A stretch of DNA of 64,000 nt from NCBI RefSeq assembly GCF_009389715.1, contig NC_052407.1:5025154-5089153 (forward strand). Reading direction: 5' to 3'. Source of the DNA: Phoenix dactylifera. Its lineage: Eukaryota; Streptophyta; Magnoliopsida; Arecales; Arecaceae. The notes under the pieces are model-generated. The model was not told the origin of the DNA. It searched no databases and saw nothing but the letters and a program-made list of their open reading frames with translations. The position numbers and the translations under genes are program-made. Positions 22,734-35,100 of this stretch are shown piece after piece. Each line of letters opens with the position of its first letter. Positions within the stretch are counted from its first letter, which is position 1.

Positions 22734-23724
22734 TGTCAAGTCTGCAGCAAATATGGGCACACAACCTTGAAGTGTTACCATCGCTTCGATCAATTCTATC
22801 AAGTAGAAGTTGCTTCTCCACAAGTAATTGTTGTTGCCGTGCATAATTCAACGTGGTACACAGACCCATATCTCTCTCATTACATGACTTCAGATTTATC
22901 TAATCTTCATTTTAGCTCTGACTACAATAGTTCTGACTAGGTTACCATACGAGATGGTTCAGGTTTGGCTATAAAAATCATTAGTCACTCTCTTTTACAC
23001 ACTTCTACTCATCCTATTCAACTTAAGAATATTTTACATATCCCTCAAATCACCAAAGAAATTTATCTTTATCTTAATTTACACACGATAATTTCTATTA
23101 TTTTGAGTTTCACCGATAACCATTCTTCTGTGGAGGAGCTCACCTCCGCTCAAACCCTCCTCAAGGGCATGCTTAAGGACGAAGTTTTCTATTTCTTACC
23201 TGGGAGTGTCACCAAGAAGGCTTCTGCTGCATAGGCTGCATCAACTAGTATTTCTCAATTTCTTTGGCATCAATGTCTTAGCTATGCTTCAATGCCTCTT
23301 GTTTCTAGAATTCTTAGTAAATCATGTTTGCATTTTGGTAACAATAATAAAGTTTTAATTTGCTCTGCATGTCAATTAAGTAAGAGTTACTCTTTACCCT
23401 TTATGCACTCTCATTCTAGATCCTCTTCTCCTCTTGAACTTGTATATATTGATACTTGGAGGCCTTCAACTGTTATGTCGCATTTTGGGTATCATACTAT
23501 ATATACTTTTTTTAGATGATTATAGTCATTTCTCCTGGTATTATCGATTGAAAAATTATTCTGATATTTATCATATCTTTCGTATTTTTCGATTGCATGT
23601 TAAAAATATTTTACAATATAAAATTAAAATTTTCCAAATTGACTGTGCTCGTGAGTTTCAGTTGTGACTGTTTCAATAAGAATTGAATGATCATGGAATT
23701 GGTATCGTTTTTCATGCCTGCACA
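22734..23724 (+). pseudogene. Copia gag zinc knuckle, protease and N-terminal integrase remnants
   Basis: Residues CQVCSKYGHTTLKC form a CCHC knuckle at the start. A degenerate protease region follows (WYTDPYLSHYMTSD). From about 23265 the GAG-pre-integrase HHCC motif can be read (WHQCLSYASM, then CSACQLSKS). The integrase core begins with LELVYIDTW and, in a shifted frame, DDYSHFSWYYRLKN. Several stops (for example after KKASAA near 23234) and frameshifts show it is dead. The frame is cut at 23724 by the hAT element and resumes at 25718. Confidence 0.75.
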
Positions 23725-25709
23725 CAGGGGCGGCCCAATGCATTTGGGGGCCTAAGGCAAACTCACTAAGAAGGGGCCTTTATTTATTTTTTTTTTGAAA
23801 TGATGAAAGAATTTTTGAAGACTTTCTCTTGTTGACAGGAATCTATGCTTAGTTACGTATCACAGATTCTTTTTTTTAAACCTTGTTTACTATGTTTCAA
23901 TCTTGAATAAGAATTAGTATATCTTTACACCCTTACGGGTTCATTACCGTATTTGCTCATTGTGTGCAAACAATATCACACTGTTTTCATCTCATCTCAG
24001 CTCACTGCTTGGTATCCTAGTTTATCCAGTGATCCACTATCAAAATTAGTCTAAGAGAGAGCCAATACCTTCTTCCTTGCTTCAGCTCATATCCTAAGCT
24101 CAGTATTGAATATTTTTTCTCTAACCTGTTTGAGTTTGGAAACATCCAACAATGCCAGCGTCCGCCAATTCTCATGATCGTACTACTTAAAATGTCTAAT
24201 CCAAGGCCCCACATAGCATATGTGCTTGAGACTCTACAATTGCCCCAGCATGGAACTGATAGTCTGTGTTACCTTTCATGATCGAACTGCAACCACACAT
24301 TTTTTGTATTCCATTTTCCACCATTCTCCTCCTTATCCTCTCTGCTTCTTCCCATTTTTCTGAAGCAGCATAAATATTCGATAGCACTACATATTGTGCA
24401 TCATTAGTGGATCCAGCACTAGAATTCATGGTTCCAATCTCATTCCTCTCAAGCATTTCATCGAATGACTTACGAGCAACAGCGGGCTGATGACATTTAC
24501 AGTACACAGAGACAAATGTGGCAGTCATTGTGTTGATACCAATAAGCATAGACAGGCAAATCAAAAAATATATTGTTGTATGCAGTTACAAGATTCATAT
24601 TCATATGTTGTTACAAGACATACACAACCTAAAGACATATAGTTGCATATAGTGGGTGAATAGGTGTCAGATCAAATTTGTTGGACTTGTGACAGGGGAC
24701 TACCAAATGGGAAAGACTCAAAAATCATAGAATGAGGTCATCTGACAATCAAAGAAGTAAAAACAGTGCCATCTCGCTGATGCTCAAAATCCATTTGGAA
24801 TCTAGAAAATGTCTGATTTTTGCAATTGGTTAAACAAAAGATTGAAAAACCCCAAATGTATGACCAGCCTTTAGAATGCTCGCATCGAGAGCAACCGGAA
24901 AGAACCATCGGAATCTAAACTGGGGCTCCATGATGAGTTCAGTAACCAGCTGAAAAAAAAAAGAAGGCGAAACCCACCTGAACAGCTAAAAAGAGCTCTA
25001 GAAGATTCATCTTCACTTTTTTGTAGTAGTCGTGACCAACAGCCATTAGCAGTCGGCTCGTTGGTAAGGCGAGAGCTTCAAGCCCGATTTCTGTTTTTCC
25101 ACCATTTTTACATTTAAATGCAAGCTATAAATGAGAAAGTGACGGAAAAAAACACTAAAAAAAAACCATTTCCCCCCTGCAATTTTTCTTGTATAAATTG
25201 CAAATTATCAACAGGAAACCAGGTAAATCTGTTCAAAAAGATAGTATTTTGATACGGTTTTGGCAACAATAGACCCAGAACGGACAACAAACAGCGATAA
25301 AACTCAAGTCCAAACTCAAATCTGCCCCTCCGCTTCTCAAAACCTGCAAACACAGGAAACCCAGCACCATCCAAGAAACAAAAATGATCTATACAGCACG
25401 ATTATTGCCCTCTAAGGCTCTAAATCACATGGATGAGCGAAAAATCCATTTTTGAGGGATTCTGGAAGGAAAGAGGAAGAGGAGGAGGAGAAGAAGGCTC
25501 ACCCAAAAATCGTAGGCAATGGAGGTGTGATCACTTGACAGCTATTCCTCAGCTCTCAGCTATTCCTCACCTCATCCCAGCCGTAAACGTATCCCAAATC
25601 CCTTGTCCCCACTCCACAGCGGCGTGGTTCAGGCTTTTGGGGCGGGGCCTTTTATTGGGCCGGGGCCTTAGGCGACCGCCTAGGGTGCCTAACGGTCGGG
25701 CCGGCCCTG
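23725..25709. mobile_element. Non-autonomous hAT element carrying a PPR gene fragment, TSD CCTGCACA
   Basis: 1985 bp. It begins CAGGGGCGGCCC and ends, in reverse complement, CAGGGCCGGCCC: inverted repeats with one mismatch. Both flanks are CCTGCACA (23717-23724 and 25710-25717), a perfect 8 bp duplication. Subterminal GGCCTAAGGC-type words occur at both ends. No transposase domain was found. It holds a minus-strand PPR coding fragment at 24196-24564 and other gene-like sequence of unknown origin (24850-25500). The insertion splits the copia integrase. A 171 bp relative lies at 31423-31593. Confidence 0.9.
24196..24564 (-). pseudogene. Pentatricopeptide-repeat (PPR) protein fragment captured in a hAT element
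   Basis: A 122-codon minus-strand frame. The first part (YCKCHQPAVARKSFDEMLERN) matches the end of a PPR motif; the second (YVVLSNIYAASEKWEEAERI, RRRMVENGIQK, GCSSIM, YQFHAG) matches the C-terminal E/E+ region of PLS-class plant PPR proteins. The two parts are joined with sequence missing between ERNEIG and SSAG, so this is a deleted piece, not a gene. Full PLS proteins are usually 500-800 residues, act in plastids or mitochondria and take part in RNA editing. Position inside the transposon suggests capture of host DNA; expression is unknown. Confidence 0.8.
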
Positions 25710-25717
25710 CCTGCACA

Positions 25718-27976
25718 CCTCCCAATAAGATGGACCTACAGAGCGCAAACATCGACATATTGTAGAAGTAGGCCTTCTTACTCTTCTTTTCCAATCTAAT
25801 CTTCCTTCTAAATCTTGGGATATGGCCTTTGAAATTTCTAATTTTCTTATTGATCATTTACCCACATGTGCACTCCATTTTTCTTCACTTTAGAAAAAAT
25901 TGTTTAATAAAAAGCTAGATTATGATTTTTTTCATATTTTTGGCTCCTTTTGTTTTTCCTATCTTCGTTCCTATAATAAAACTAAATTAGAATATTGTTC
26001 TCTTTCATGTGTCTTTTTTAGTTATCCTATAGGTTTTCATAGGTACCGATGCTATCATCCCTTTTTAGGATGTATTTTCATATCTTGTGATTTTATCTTT
26101 GATAAGACTGTTTTCTTATGCACAAAACTTTTCTAGTGATACTCCCAAGTCAACCAGTAGCTCTCCTGATGCCTCTTTTTTACCATGGCTTACACCTAAG
26201 CTGAATGATCTGTTAACATCAACCCATATTGATTCACCCATATCTTCAGCCCCAAGTCCTCAAACTCAGCCCAGTTCTTTACAAACACATGACAATGATC
26301 CAACCACAACATGTGACCAACGTTTTATAGCCACTACTTAACTTGTTGCTCCTAAACCGGTGACTTCTTCTCATATTAGTGGTCATCATATAGTCACATG
26401 CTCCAAGGATGGCATGCTAAAGCCACGTCGTTTTAGCACAACATATTCCTTGGCATTTGGAGCTTCCACTATCCTTGCCAAGCCCACCTACTTCACTCAA
26501 GCTCAACATGATCCTCAATGGCGCGAAGCGATGGCAGATAAGTACAATACCTTACTCTATAGTGGTATCTTGCTTTTAGTTCCACCCTCTCCTTTACAAC
26601 ATGTAATCGACTACAAATGGGTATTCAAAATCAAAAGGCGATCTAATGGCTCCATCGAGCACTATAAATCCTGTCCGATTGCTAAAAGCTTCAGTTAACA
26701 AGATGGTGTTGATTATGATTTGATGTTCAACCCACTTATCAAGCTTTTCACAATTTGCAATGTTCTTTCTCTTGTAGTTTCTGAAGGTTAGCCCATTCGG
26801 CAATTGGATGTCAAAAATATACTCCTCCAGGGATACCTCACTGAGAATGTTTTTATGAAACAACCTCTTGGTTTTACTGATCTGGACCATCCCACTTATG
26901 TTTGCAAGCTATAATATTCTCTTTATAGTCTTAAATAGGTGCCACGTGCTTGATTTCGGTGGTTGAGCTCTTCCTTACTTACTCTTAGTTTTTTTGGGTC
27001 TAAAGTTGATGTCTCACTTTTTATCAGGCGCACCAAAGAATATGTGGTGCTTCTTCTAGTTTATATTGATGATTGGATGACCTTATTATTTTTTTACAAA
27101 CTGAATTCGCCATGAAGGATCTAGTCCTTCTTCACTACTTTTTGGGCATTGAGGCTAAGACTATTACTTCTGGACTTCATCTGACCCATTGAAAGTATAT
27201 TTCTGATCTTTTTCTCAAAACCAATATAGATGGTTATAAACCTGTCTCGACATCTATATCTACCGCGTTCCAATTATCTCATTCTGATGGTTTGCCACTT
27301 TCTGATCCAACTCAATATCAGAGTATAGTAGGTGCACTTTAGTATCTTAAGCTTACACATTCTGACATTACCTTTGCAGTTAACCAAGTATGTTAGTTTA
27401 TGAATAAGCCCACTTCCATGCACTGGCTTGCAGTCAAATGTATCCTTCGCTACTTGAAGCATACTATCGACTATAGTATTTATTTAACCAAAGGCCCATC
27501 CTCTTCTCTTCATGCCTATTTTAATGCCAATTAGGTTGGTGATCCTGATGACTAGCATCTTGTAAGTAGCTTCAATACATTTTTTGGTCATAATCTTATT
27601 TCATAGAGTCTAAAAAGCAATACATGTGGCACATTTAAGTATCGAATTCGAATACAAAGGGCTTGCCAATGCTACTATTGAATTAATTTGGATTCCATCT
27701 TTACTACAGGACTTGGGTATCTCACTTTCTCAAGCTCCTATACTTTAATATGATAATTTATCTGCCATATATCTTACTGTCAATTCCATATTTCATGCTC
27801 GGGCTAAGCATATTAAAATTGATTTTCATTTTATTCGAGGGCGAGTGACTCGTTGTCAGCTTGATGTCCAATTCATCTCCTCCAACTACCAACTTATTGA
27901 TATATTCACTAAAGAACTTTCCTCCTAACACTTTCAACAGTTGCGTTCCAAGCTCTCAGTGGTACCCTTCTTCACT
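25718..27976 (+). pseudogene. Copia integrase C-terminus, reverse transcriptase and RNase H remnants
   Basis: After the hAT element the integrase resumes with ERKHRHIVEVGLLTL and a GAG-linker like WDMAFEISNFLIDHLP. RT is recognisable from HDPQWREAMADKYNTLL, IDYKWVFKIKRRSNGSIEHY, RQLDVKN and the catalytic YIDD at about 27063. The RNase H region has LRYLKHTIDYSIYLTKG and ends before the purine tract. Stops and shifts interrupt every part. It would have been one polyprotein in life. Confidence 0.78.
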
Positions 27977-27988
27977 AGCAGGGAGTAT

Positions 27989-28280
27989 TGATAATATCTT
28001 CATCCTAGCTCCATATCAAGCCATATATCAATGATCCATGATTCTAGAAATTTCAAATTTTGAATTTCAAATTTTGAATTCTAAATTTTGAATCTTGAAT
28101 AGCATAAATTTAGGATTGATCATAGGGATCCATTTGTTAATTATTTCTTTCTATCTTTGTATCATTCTAGTTATAATCTTTTATACACTTTTTAACCATA
28201 AATATACATGATGACTACCTCATAAGGTAGGTAGAAAAAGTTTTCCATAATATTTTCTTTCTCACATATTCTTCTTTCCT
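27989..28280 (+). repeat. Probable 3' LTR of the copia remnant
   Basis: Follows directly on a purine tract, begins TGATAATATC and contains an internal TTTCAAATTTTGAATTTCAAATTTTGAATTC stutter around 28045-28085. With no 5' partner the right boundary is a guess. Confidence 0.45.
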
Positions 28281-28604
28281 ATAATAGGGATCGAGAACAC
28301 TATAAAAATTAGCCTTTTGCTTCTCCTTTCCTTCTTATTGACTGATAAAGATAGTGATATGATAAAAGGCTAGCTTGTAGGCTTGGAGATGGGCTAGGTT
28401 GGACTATAAGTGTCATATTTCTCTTCCAACTCTCCTATCTTTTTCTCTTTCTCGCTGCTGGCCCCTAGCCATCGTTAGTCTCTAGTTGCCGAATGGGAAA
28501 GAGAGATGGAATTGATAAGTGAAACCCTAGCTGGAAAAGGGGAGAAAGGGAAAAAGACTTCATGGCTTTTTTTCCACATCATCCAAGAGGAGGACAGATT
28601 AGCA

Positions 28605-28890
28605 ACTTTTAGCAAGTCATGTGATAGCACGTAACCACTCCATCATAGCAGTCAAATAGAATTCAGAGGTAAAGTACGAATTGAAAAAAATTGAAAGTTT
28701 GATGATATGATTGCACTAAATTGAAGTTCATGAGGAAATTCAAAAGCCCCCAATAGTTCAGAATTTTTGGCGTGATTACTCCAATATGATAAGTCGCTCA
28801 TGTGCCCCTTGAAAAAACAAAAAGGAAAAGAAATCACTTGAGATATCTCTGAGTCCACATACTTTTTCGAGGATGACAAGCTCAACATTT
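28605..28890 (-). repeat. Dispersed repeat copy, opposite strand to 18764-18978
   Basis: The reverse complement reads AACTTCAATTTAGTGCAAT, CATCAAACTTTCAATTTTTT, TCAATTCG.., similar to the copy at 18764. No coding potential seen. Confidence 0.5.
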
Positions 28891-30750
28891 TTCCTAAAAA
28901 ATCCTTTTGATAGACTGCACCATTTCAAAAACTCGAGCTCCTTTAGCAATTCCTCCTCTATACTACATGTGCAGAGCTACTATTTAAGAAAACTCTAGGG
29001 ATTTGGAAAGTAAAGATAGACATCCGAAGAAAAATCTCCAATTCTCCATACCTTTTGTTTAAAATTTTTTCCAAGATAGTTAACTCCATGAAACATATGA
29101 TAGAAACCAACCTTATCGATTTTTAATTTATGGGATTTGTGCTCTGAATCTGTATGTGTGGAGTCAGAACATAGAAGTGAAAGTTTCCATACTTTTTATT
29201 CCTTAGAGAAATTGCCTTGAATCAATCCCTTCCTCGTAGGAAGGAAAAAAAATCTTTTATACAAGTGCATAGCACCTCCTAATGATTATTTAGGTAAAAA
29301 GAATTCCCCAAAAAGTAAATGTAGTATTATCTTGATAGTGATGTGAATGATTGGTAGTTTCCAAAATATTTTGAATGGAAATGTTACAAGATATGAGTGT
29401 ATAGTTTGATAAGAGATTTGGACTAGCCATACTAATATTATTTCCTCGCTACGAGCTGGAGTAGTGGCCCTATATTGTCCTATCGTAGATTGAAAATGTG
29501 GCATTATCATTATCCCGTCACAGGTTTGAAATATGACATTATCATTGCTTCATCAAAGACCGGAAATGTAGCATTATTTTTGCCCCATCATAGGTTGAAA
29601 ATGTGAGACCTCGTCATTTACTAGAAATGCGCAATTATTTCTTTATTATGGGTTGAAATATGACATTATCATTGCCTCATTATGGGCTTGAAATATGATT
29701 ATATAAAAACCTTGTCACGGACCGAAATAATTCAAAGATGGAACTACACTTCCTTTGCTTTTGTGGTATAAATCTTAGAATATTTTATTTAGTTGGAATT
29801 ATGTTTTTGAAGAGATTTGGATAGTGTTGAATTTCTTATTTGAAATGGCTATTTAGTTATATAAGATATGATAATTAATTGAAAACATATTAGGTGGTTA
29901 ATCTGAGAATTTGATTATTGACATTAGCCAGCATGTGTATTCTATGCTAATAACACTTCACTTTCTTATTTTTCTATTTTTGTGCTTGTACATTGATTTG
30001 CTATCAACTTATTATTAATTTAAATTATATTTTTTGTGTGTGTGTGTTTGGTGGGGGGGGAATATTTCTATTTTGTTTTTTTGCTAGAAAAGGGGAATAT
30101 TTTTATTGAGGAATCATGTTCATACCTTTTCTCTTTCTCTTTTGAAGCCGTAGGATATTTAGCAGTATTTCAAAATTCAGAATGCTTGTGAGAGGAAGAA
30201 GCCTTTTAGCTTGAACTTAGATAACTTGAAATTGTATTTTTATATAGTCTTTTTATTATTAAGATATTATATAGGTTTTAAGGTTTTGCATATTCATGGT
30301 CAGTAAGTTTTATGGTGTCACATGCCCAGCTGATGTAGCAGGTTTGAAGTATGATAGTCACGAATCCCAAACTAGATTTTGTACGAGCTTTGATATCTAT
30401 TTTATCCTAATAAAAAAAGAAGAATACCATATGCACTATAACACATGCATTCGTAGACCATTATTTTGCATATATTCAAGGATGAATATTATTATGAGTA
30501 ATACTATTTTCCTTCATCTGATGAATGATTCTAAAGCTATCTATTAGTTATACAGAAAGTTACTCAAGTGCATGTAACACCTATATGACATTCTTGATTC
30601 ATCCAACTCATCACATTTTTGCAGTTTTGATTAATACCGCAAGTGACATGTGGCTAGCAAAACATTTTGCATAACTGAATGGGTGACAACTATAGCTTCC
30701 TCTCGTCTTTGCCTGCTAATACTTACACCCATAGATTTCTTGGTACATGT
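28891..30750. other. Intergenic with a degenerate short tandem repeat (29470-29700)
   Basis: At 29470-29700 roughly 50-60 bp units recur around GAAAATGTGGCATTATCATT and GAAATATGACATTATCATTG. A TG/GT run is at about 30038-30060. No gene recognised. Confidence 0.45.
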
Positions 30751-30929
30751 ACATCCTTCTTACTTTGGGTCCAGGTGAGGTCCAATGATCATTTGAAGGT
30801 CCACTGAGTACGGCGACCGTAGGATGATTCGATACATGCTCCTCAATTGTGAGTCCTCATGCCGCTTTTCTCTCCCTCTCCCTGTGTAAGCTTTAATGCT
30901 TTCCATCTTCTCGAGCTTCATATCGAGAC

Positions 30930-31790
30930 ATCGAGGAGAAGAACTGAGAGAACTCTACATGCAGCTTCCTTATTAATCATCCTTATCTCTAATATGGATG
31001 GTGTAGTAGCTATTCGGAATAACATAGAACCCTATTGTATAAAAGGTACACCGTAGTGGATCTGAACTCTTCCAAGAATCATCCTATGGTCATGGTAGTC
31101 ATGGATCTGATCTAATGACCATCGGACCTAACCCATACCCACTTACTCTTTCAACCTATGCCCAAAACATCTGGCAAATGCATGATGGGTCTACATAGGA
31201 AGGTCCACTCTTATTTGGGCCCAACTACGAGAAATTTTGGTACTAGAGAACTCCCTGAGTTCCGCCACCACCCCCTCTTTTCGATTGTGAATGAGAGAGC
31301 TTGACTAATGCAATTTCCTTATTAATCATACTTACATGCATTCTTGATACAAATGATGTGGGGGCTATCTAAGATAGTACATCACTCTGTGGTGTAGAAG
31401 GTGCACCGCAGATGTTCCAAACCAGGAGCGGCTTAATGCATTTGGAGCCTAAGGCGAACTCACTAATAATAATAATAAATACATTTGGAAATTATTTGGG
31501 GGTCTCAATACATTTATAGCTAAGAATTTTAGGCTTGGAGGGGGTGGGGCTTTAGGCGACTGCCTTAGTCGCTTAAAGGTTGAACCGGCTCTGGTTCGAA
31601 TGTTTTCAAAAATCACCGTGGTCAAGGATATGATCTAATGACCATCTGACAGAACCCAAACCCACTCTCTCTTGCAACCTGTGCCCATTTCTCTTGCAAC
31701 GGCCCAAAGTCTAAAAACATCCGCAGATGCCTGATGAGTCCGCATAGTAAAGTCGGCTCTTACCATCAATCGGGCAGAACCTGGGAACCG
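30930..31790. repeat. Diverged tandem duplication (about 330 and 500 bp copies)
   Basis: Copy A (about 30930-31260) and copy B (about 31290-31790) share TTCCTTATTAATCAT, AAAAGGTACACCGTAG / GAAGGTGCACCGCAG, GATCTGATCTAATGACCATC / GGATATGATCTAATGACCATC and the AACCCA..CCCACT..TGCAACCT..TGCCCA series. Copy B is longer because a hAT-like element sits in it at 31423-31593. Likely noncoding. Confidence 0.65.
31423..31593. mobile_element. Short non-autonomous hAT element (MITE), same family as 23725-25709
   Basis: 171 bp. Left end CAGGAGCGGCTTAATGCATT..GGAGCCTAAGGCGAACTCACTA parallels the left end at 23725 (CAGGGGCGGCCCAATGCATT..GGGGCCTAAGGCAAACTCACTA). Right end GGCTTTAGGCGACTGCC..CCGGCTCTG parallels the right end at 25709. 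Possible 8 bp duplication GTTCCAAA / GTTCGAAT with two mismatches. It contains an (AAT)n stretch. It interrupts copy B of the local duplication. Confidence 0.8.
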
Positions 31791-32102
31791 TTAGGCAGGC
31801 GAAACAGTGCTTCGCACGGAAATTTTATGCGGACCGCCGTTCCTTGAATTCCGCCTTTTGCCCTCGCTTTAAATTTTGTCCACGCACCGCTCCAACGGCT
31901 AGTTCGGGCCACGGCAACCGCGTGTCAGATTTTAAAAAGAAATCCAAATCGGTCGAATGAAAGCCAACAAAACCACACTCCTTCCTGTCCTCGGTAGAGC
32001 CCTTCGTTGCGTCTTTTCTCCTTTTCTTGATAGGGTTTTGAAGCACTAGACCTAGAGATCACAGCACCCTTGCGTTTCCCCTCTGCTCCTTTCTCTTTGG
32101 AT

Positions 32103-35100
32103 ATGGAAAATCTCCGGTTGGATTTGATGGAGGAGTCCGCAGACACTATGGAAGAGGATGAATTCTATGAGGAGATTGAGGCACCGAAGTTTGTTGATTT
32201 CACAGCCCCTGATCGTTCTCGGCCGGATGACCGCTCCTGGTTCTGCGTTCGTGTCGGTGAGCACTCATCTGGCGGAATCTCATATTCTTTTCGTTTATTG
32301 ACTTGAACATTTTAACTGGATTTTTATATATAATCTTTTTCTTCTTCTTCTTTGGTTCCTAGTTCTAAAGATCCGATTTTACTGCATGATTACACGTTTT
32401 TAATGGATTTCATGATGTAACATGTGAATATATTTGTGGTTATGTTACTTTTCACAAAATCTCAATTAACCGGGTAATAGTAGTTGGATGTTGAATTGAA
32501 GCTACCTTCTTTTTTGTTCGAGTTTTTCTTGATGGTATTTCTTGGAAGAGAAAAAGGGGCTTTACTATAGTCGCAAAATCTATTGTTTTTGAAGGATCTG
32601 GCTCAAATGGGATCCCAACCCAAGTTTCTAACGGAGATGTGACCTGCTTCTCTGATTTTTCCTATGTAGGATGTGACCAAAATCACGAGGAAGTAGATCT
32701 TGATGCTCTATACAGAAGTTTCGTGCTTCGGGTTTGTGATCTGTTGCTGCGTTCTTTCATCCTCTTATCTTGTTGAATTACATCTGACTTTAGAGCATAC
32801 CAATGAATTTTTATACAGGTCATGGCAGCAAGGAGCCCAAATGTAGGGCTTCGAAAAGCATTAAATCGACAAGGACCAAGGTAAATACACTAGTCCTATG
32901 ACTGATGCTCTATTTTCATGTGTCCTTGCTTCTTAGTTAGAATGGTCATTATGATCACAAGGCTATGGAAGGAACTAGATTCAAGAAGGAAAGTTTACTA
33001 ATAGAGCTTATTTCTTTCAGATCAATGGCAAAATGTCCACATTCCGCACCAGCAAAGTCAGCCAAGGATAAAATAAGTAAATTTAGCACTATCACTTCAA
33101 TTCCTGAAAAGATGGCAAAAACTAAGCTGAAAGACCATCCAATCTCTACTTTGAGATCAACTCCAAGCAAAACAAAGGCGAAAGTGCAACGCTTTCCAAG
33201 CGAAAAGGCGTTGACGACACCAAGGAAGAAAAAATGTTCAACAAACCAAGAGCCACTTCGAAGTGTGAAGTATCAGAAGGCGCCAATTGGAGCACCCAAG
33301 AATAGAAGTGTGGCAAAAGCCCTATTTCACTATAGCCCAAAGAAAACAGATGAGACTAGAACCCCTTCAAAGTGCCATGCCCCAGTATCTGAGGTTTGCA
33401 CTGAGATGAGGCTTAACATTCGCAGTCGAACAAAGAATGTACCGAGCAGGTACCTTTGCAAGCCATCTACTGCAATGAATTCGAAAAGAACTGAAGAAAC
33501 TGCGAAGAGTTCAAAGAAGAAAGTTGAGGGTTGTTCCCAGATACGCAATTCCCCGGTGCTTCGAGAAGGGATTCAGAGCAACTCTAATGACACAGGAACT
33601 GATGGAAGACTAGGTAATCTGAGTATCTTGGCTACTGATGTCGAAGAGCATCTCGCACCTTTAGTGGTTTCCTCTGTTAAAGAGTCTTTGCAATCAGCAA
33701 CAGCAGATGCTACAACCTCCAGCAAGTCAAAAGCACCACAAAATTCTAAGGATGATTTAGAAAACAAGGTTTCCATGCAGCAAATTTCCATCAGAGCAGC
33801 TACCGAGACTCGAGCAGTGGAGAATGCTACTGACCTGGATGACAATAAAGAAAATGCTTCATACAGTGATAGAGCTACTAGGTATTACAGCACTCTATAC
33901 TGAATGTCTAATGTAAGTAGGTAAATTTTACATCTTCTTTTGTTGTTTATCTCTGTTTTATGAACTGGTGCCAGAGATATAGATTCAAATGCGACAAATT
34001 TTGAAAACGAGAACTTGCAGTCGGAGACCTGCAAGAATGCTCCTCATAAGGTATTCTACAACTCAATCTTTTATTCCCCTATTGTTAACCCGATCATGTT
34101 GAAAGAAAATATGTGTTTGAAAGTAAGTAAGCCGATTTCGCACATCACATAACCGAAAGAGGTCGGAGTTCGTGTAACTCAGAAAGTGGGACAAAACAAA
34201 TTGAGGATAGTTCAGTTGTGGTACAGGCAATCCGAGCTCCGATTAAGTCCCTTAAGGAACCTTCTGATCAAGGAGGAAAGCACAAGAGAACTACGAATCC
34301 GAAGCCTTTCAGATTTAGAACTGATGTAAGTTCTTCTCAATGTGATGATTTGATTTTAAATCGATATGTGCAATTGAGATAGATTGTAATGACACTTGTT
34401 GCATCAGGAAAGAGGGATTCTCAAAGAAGCAAACCTGCAGAGAAGGCAGATTGGAGCTCAGGAAGGAACAACCACCACACTCAGGCATGGAGAAGGATTG
34501 CAAGTGTGTTATGTTTTATTCATCAATTTGATACTTTCTTTTTCTAGGAACTGTCATCTTGATTCTGATCTCTGTTAAACTGCAGAAGAATGGGAGGCCT
34601 TTCCATGGACTGGTAAAGCAAACTACTTCTGGTGAAGGTGTGCGCAATGCCCAGCCTGTAAGTAAAAGAAGCCATTGATGCACCATCCTTCAGATAGTGA
34701 GTTTTAAATCCTTTTATCCTGGAGTCCATGAAAAAAATGCTGAAATTTGATATATTTGTATCTTGAAGAATCTAGCAAAATCTCGCCATAAGTTGCCCAT
34801 GCAGTTAATCATTAGCAAGGAAAAAACAACGGAAAAATCTAAGAGACAAACTGCCAAGTCTGCGAGGTTCTCCCAACATTCTGCAGAATTAAACTCTTAT
34901 ATGCAGTCAACAACTTGAATCCTCAAGTTCATTTTCATGTATGCAGTGTGACAGCTTCAGGAAAGGTGCCGGCGTCCCATTTAGGAAGGGAGAACAACAA
35001 AGTCGGAATTGCCGCCATGAGTATAAAGGCCAAGAGACCTACCACGGTTCCAAAAGGACCAAACTTTCACAGGATCAATCTTCCAAAGGGTTGCACAAAG

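Larger units (their letters stand above)
22690..28280 (+). mobile_element. Decayed Ty1/copia retrotransposon, split by a nested hAT element
   Basis: Plus-strand copia order is visible in fragments: gag zinc knuckle (about 22734-22780), degenerate protease, GAG-pre-integrase and integrase (23250-23724), then, after the hAT insertion, the rest of integrase (from 25718), RT (26505-27110) and RNase H (27400-27930). It ends with a purine-rich AGCAGGGAGTAT at about 27977-27988 and a likely 3' LTR starting TGATAATATC at 27989. Many stops and shifts show age. The 5' LTR was not found and the right end is approximate. Confidence 0.8.
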
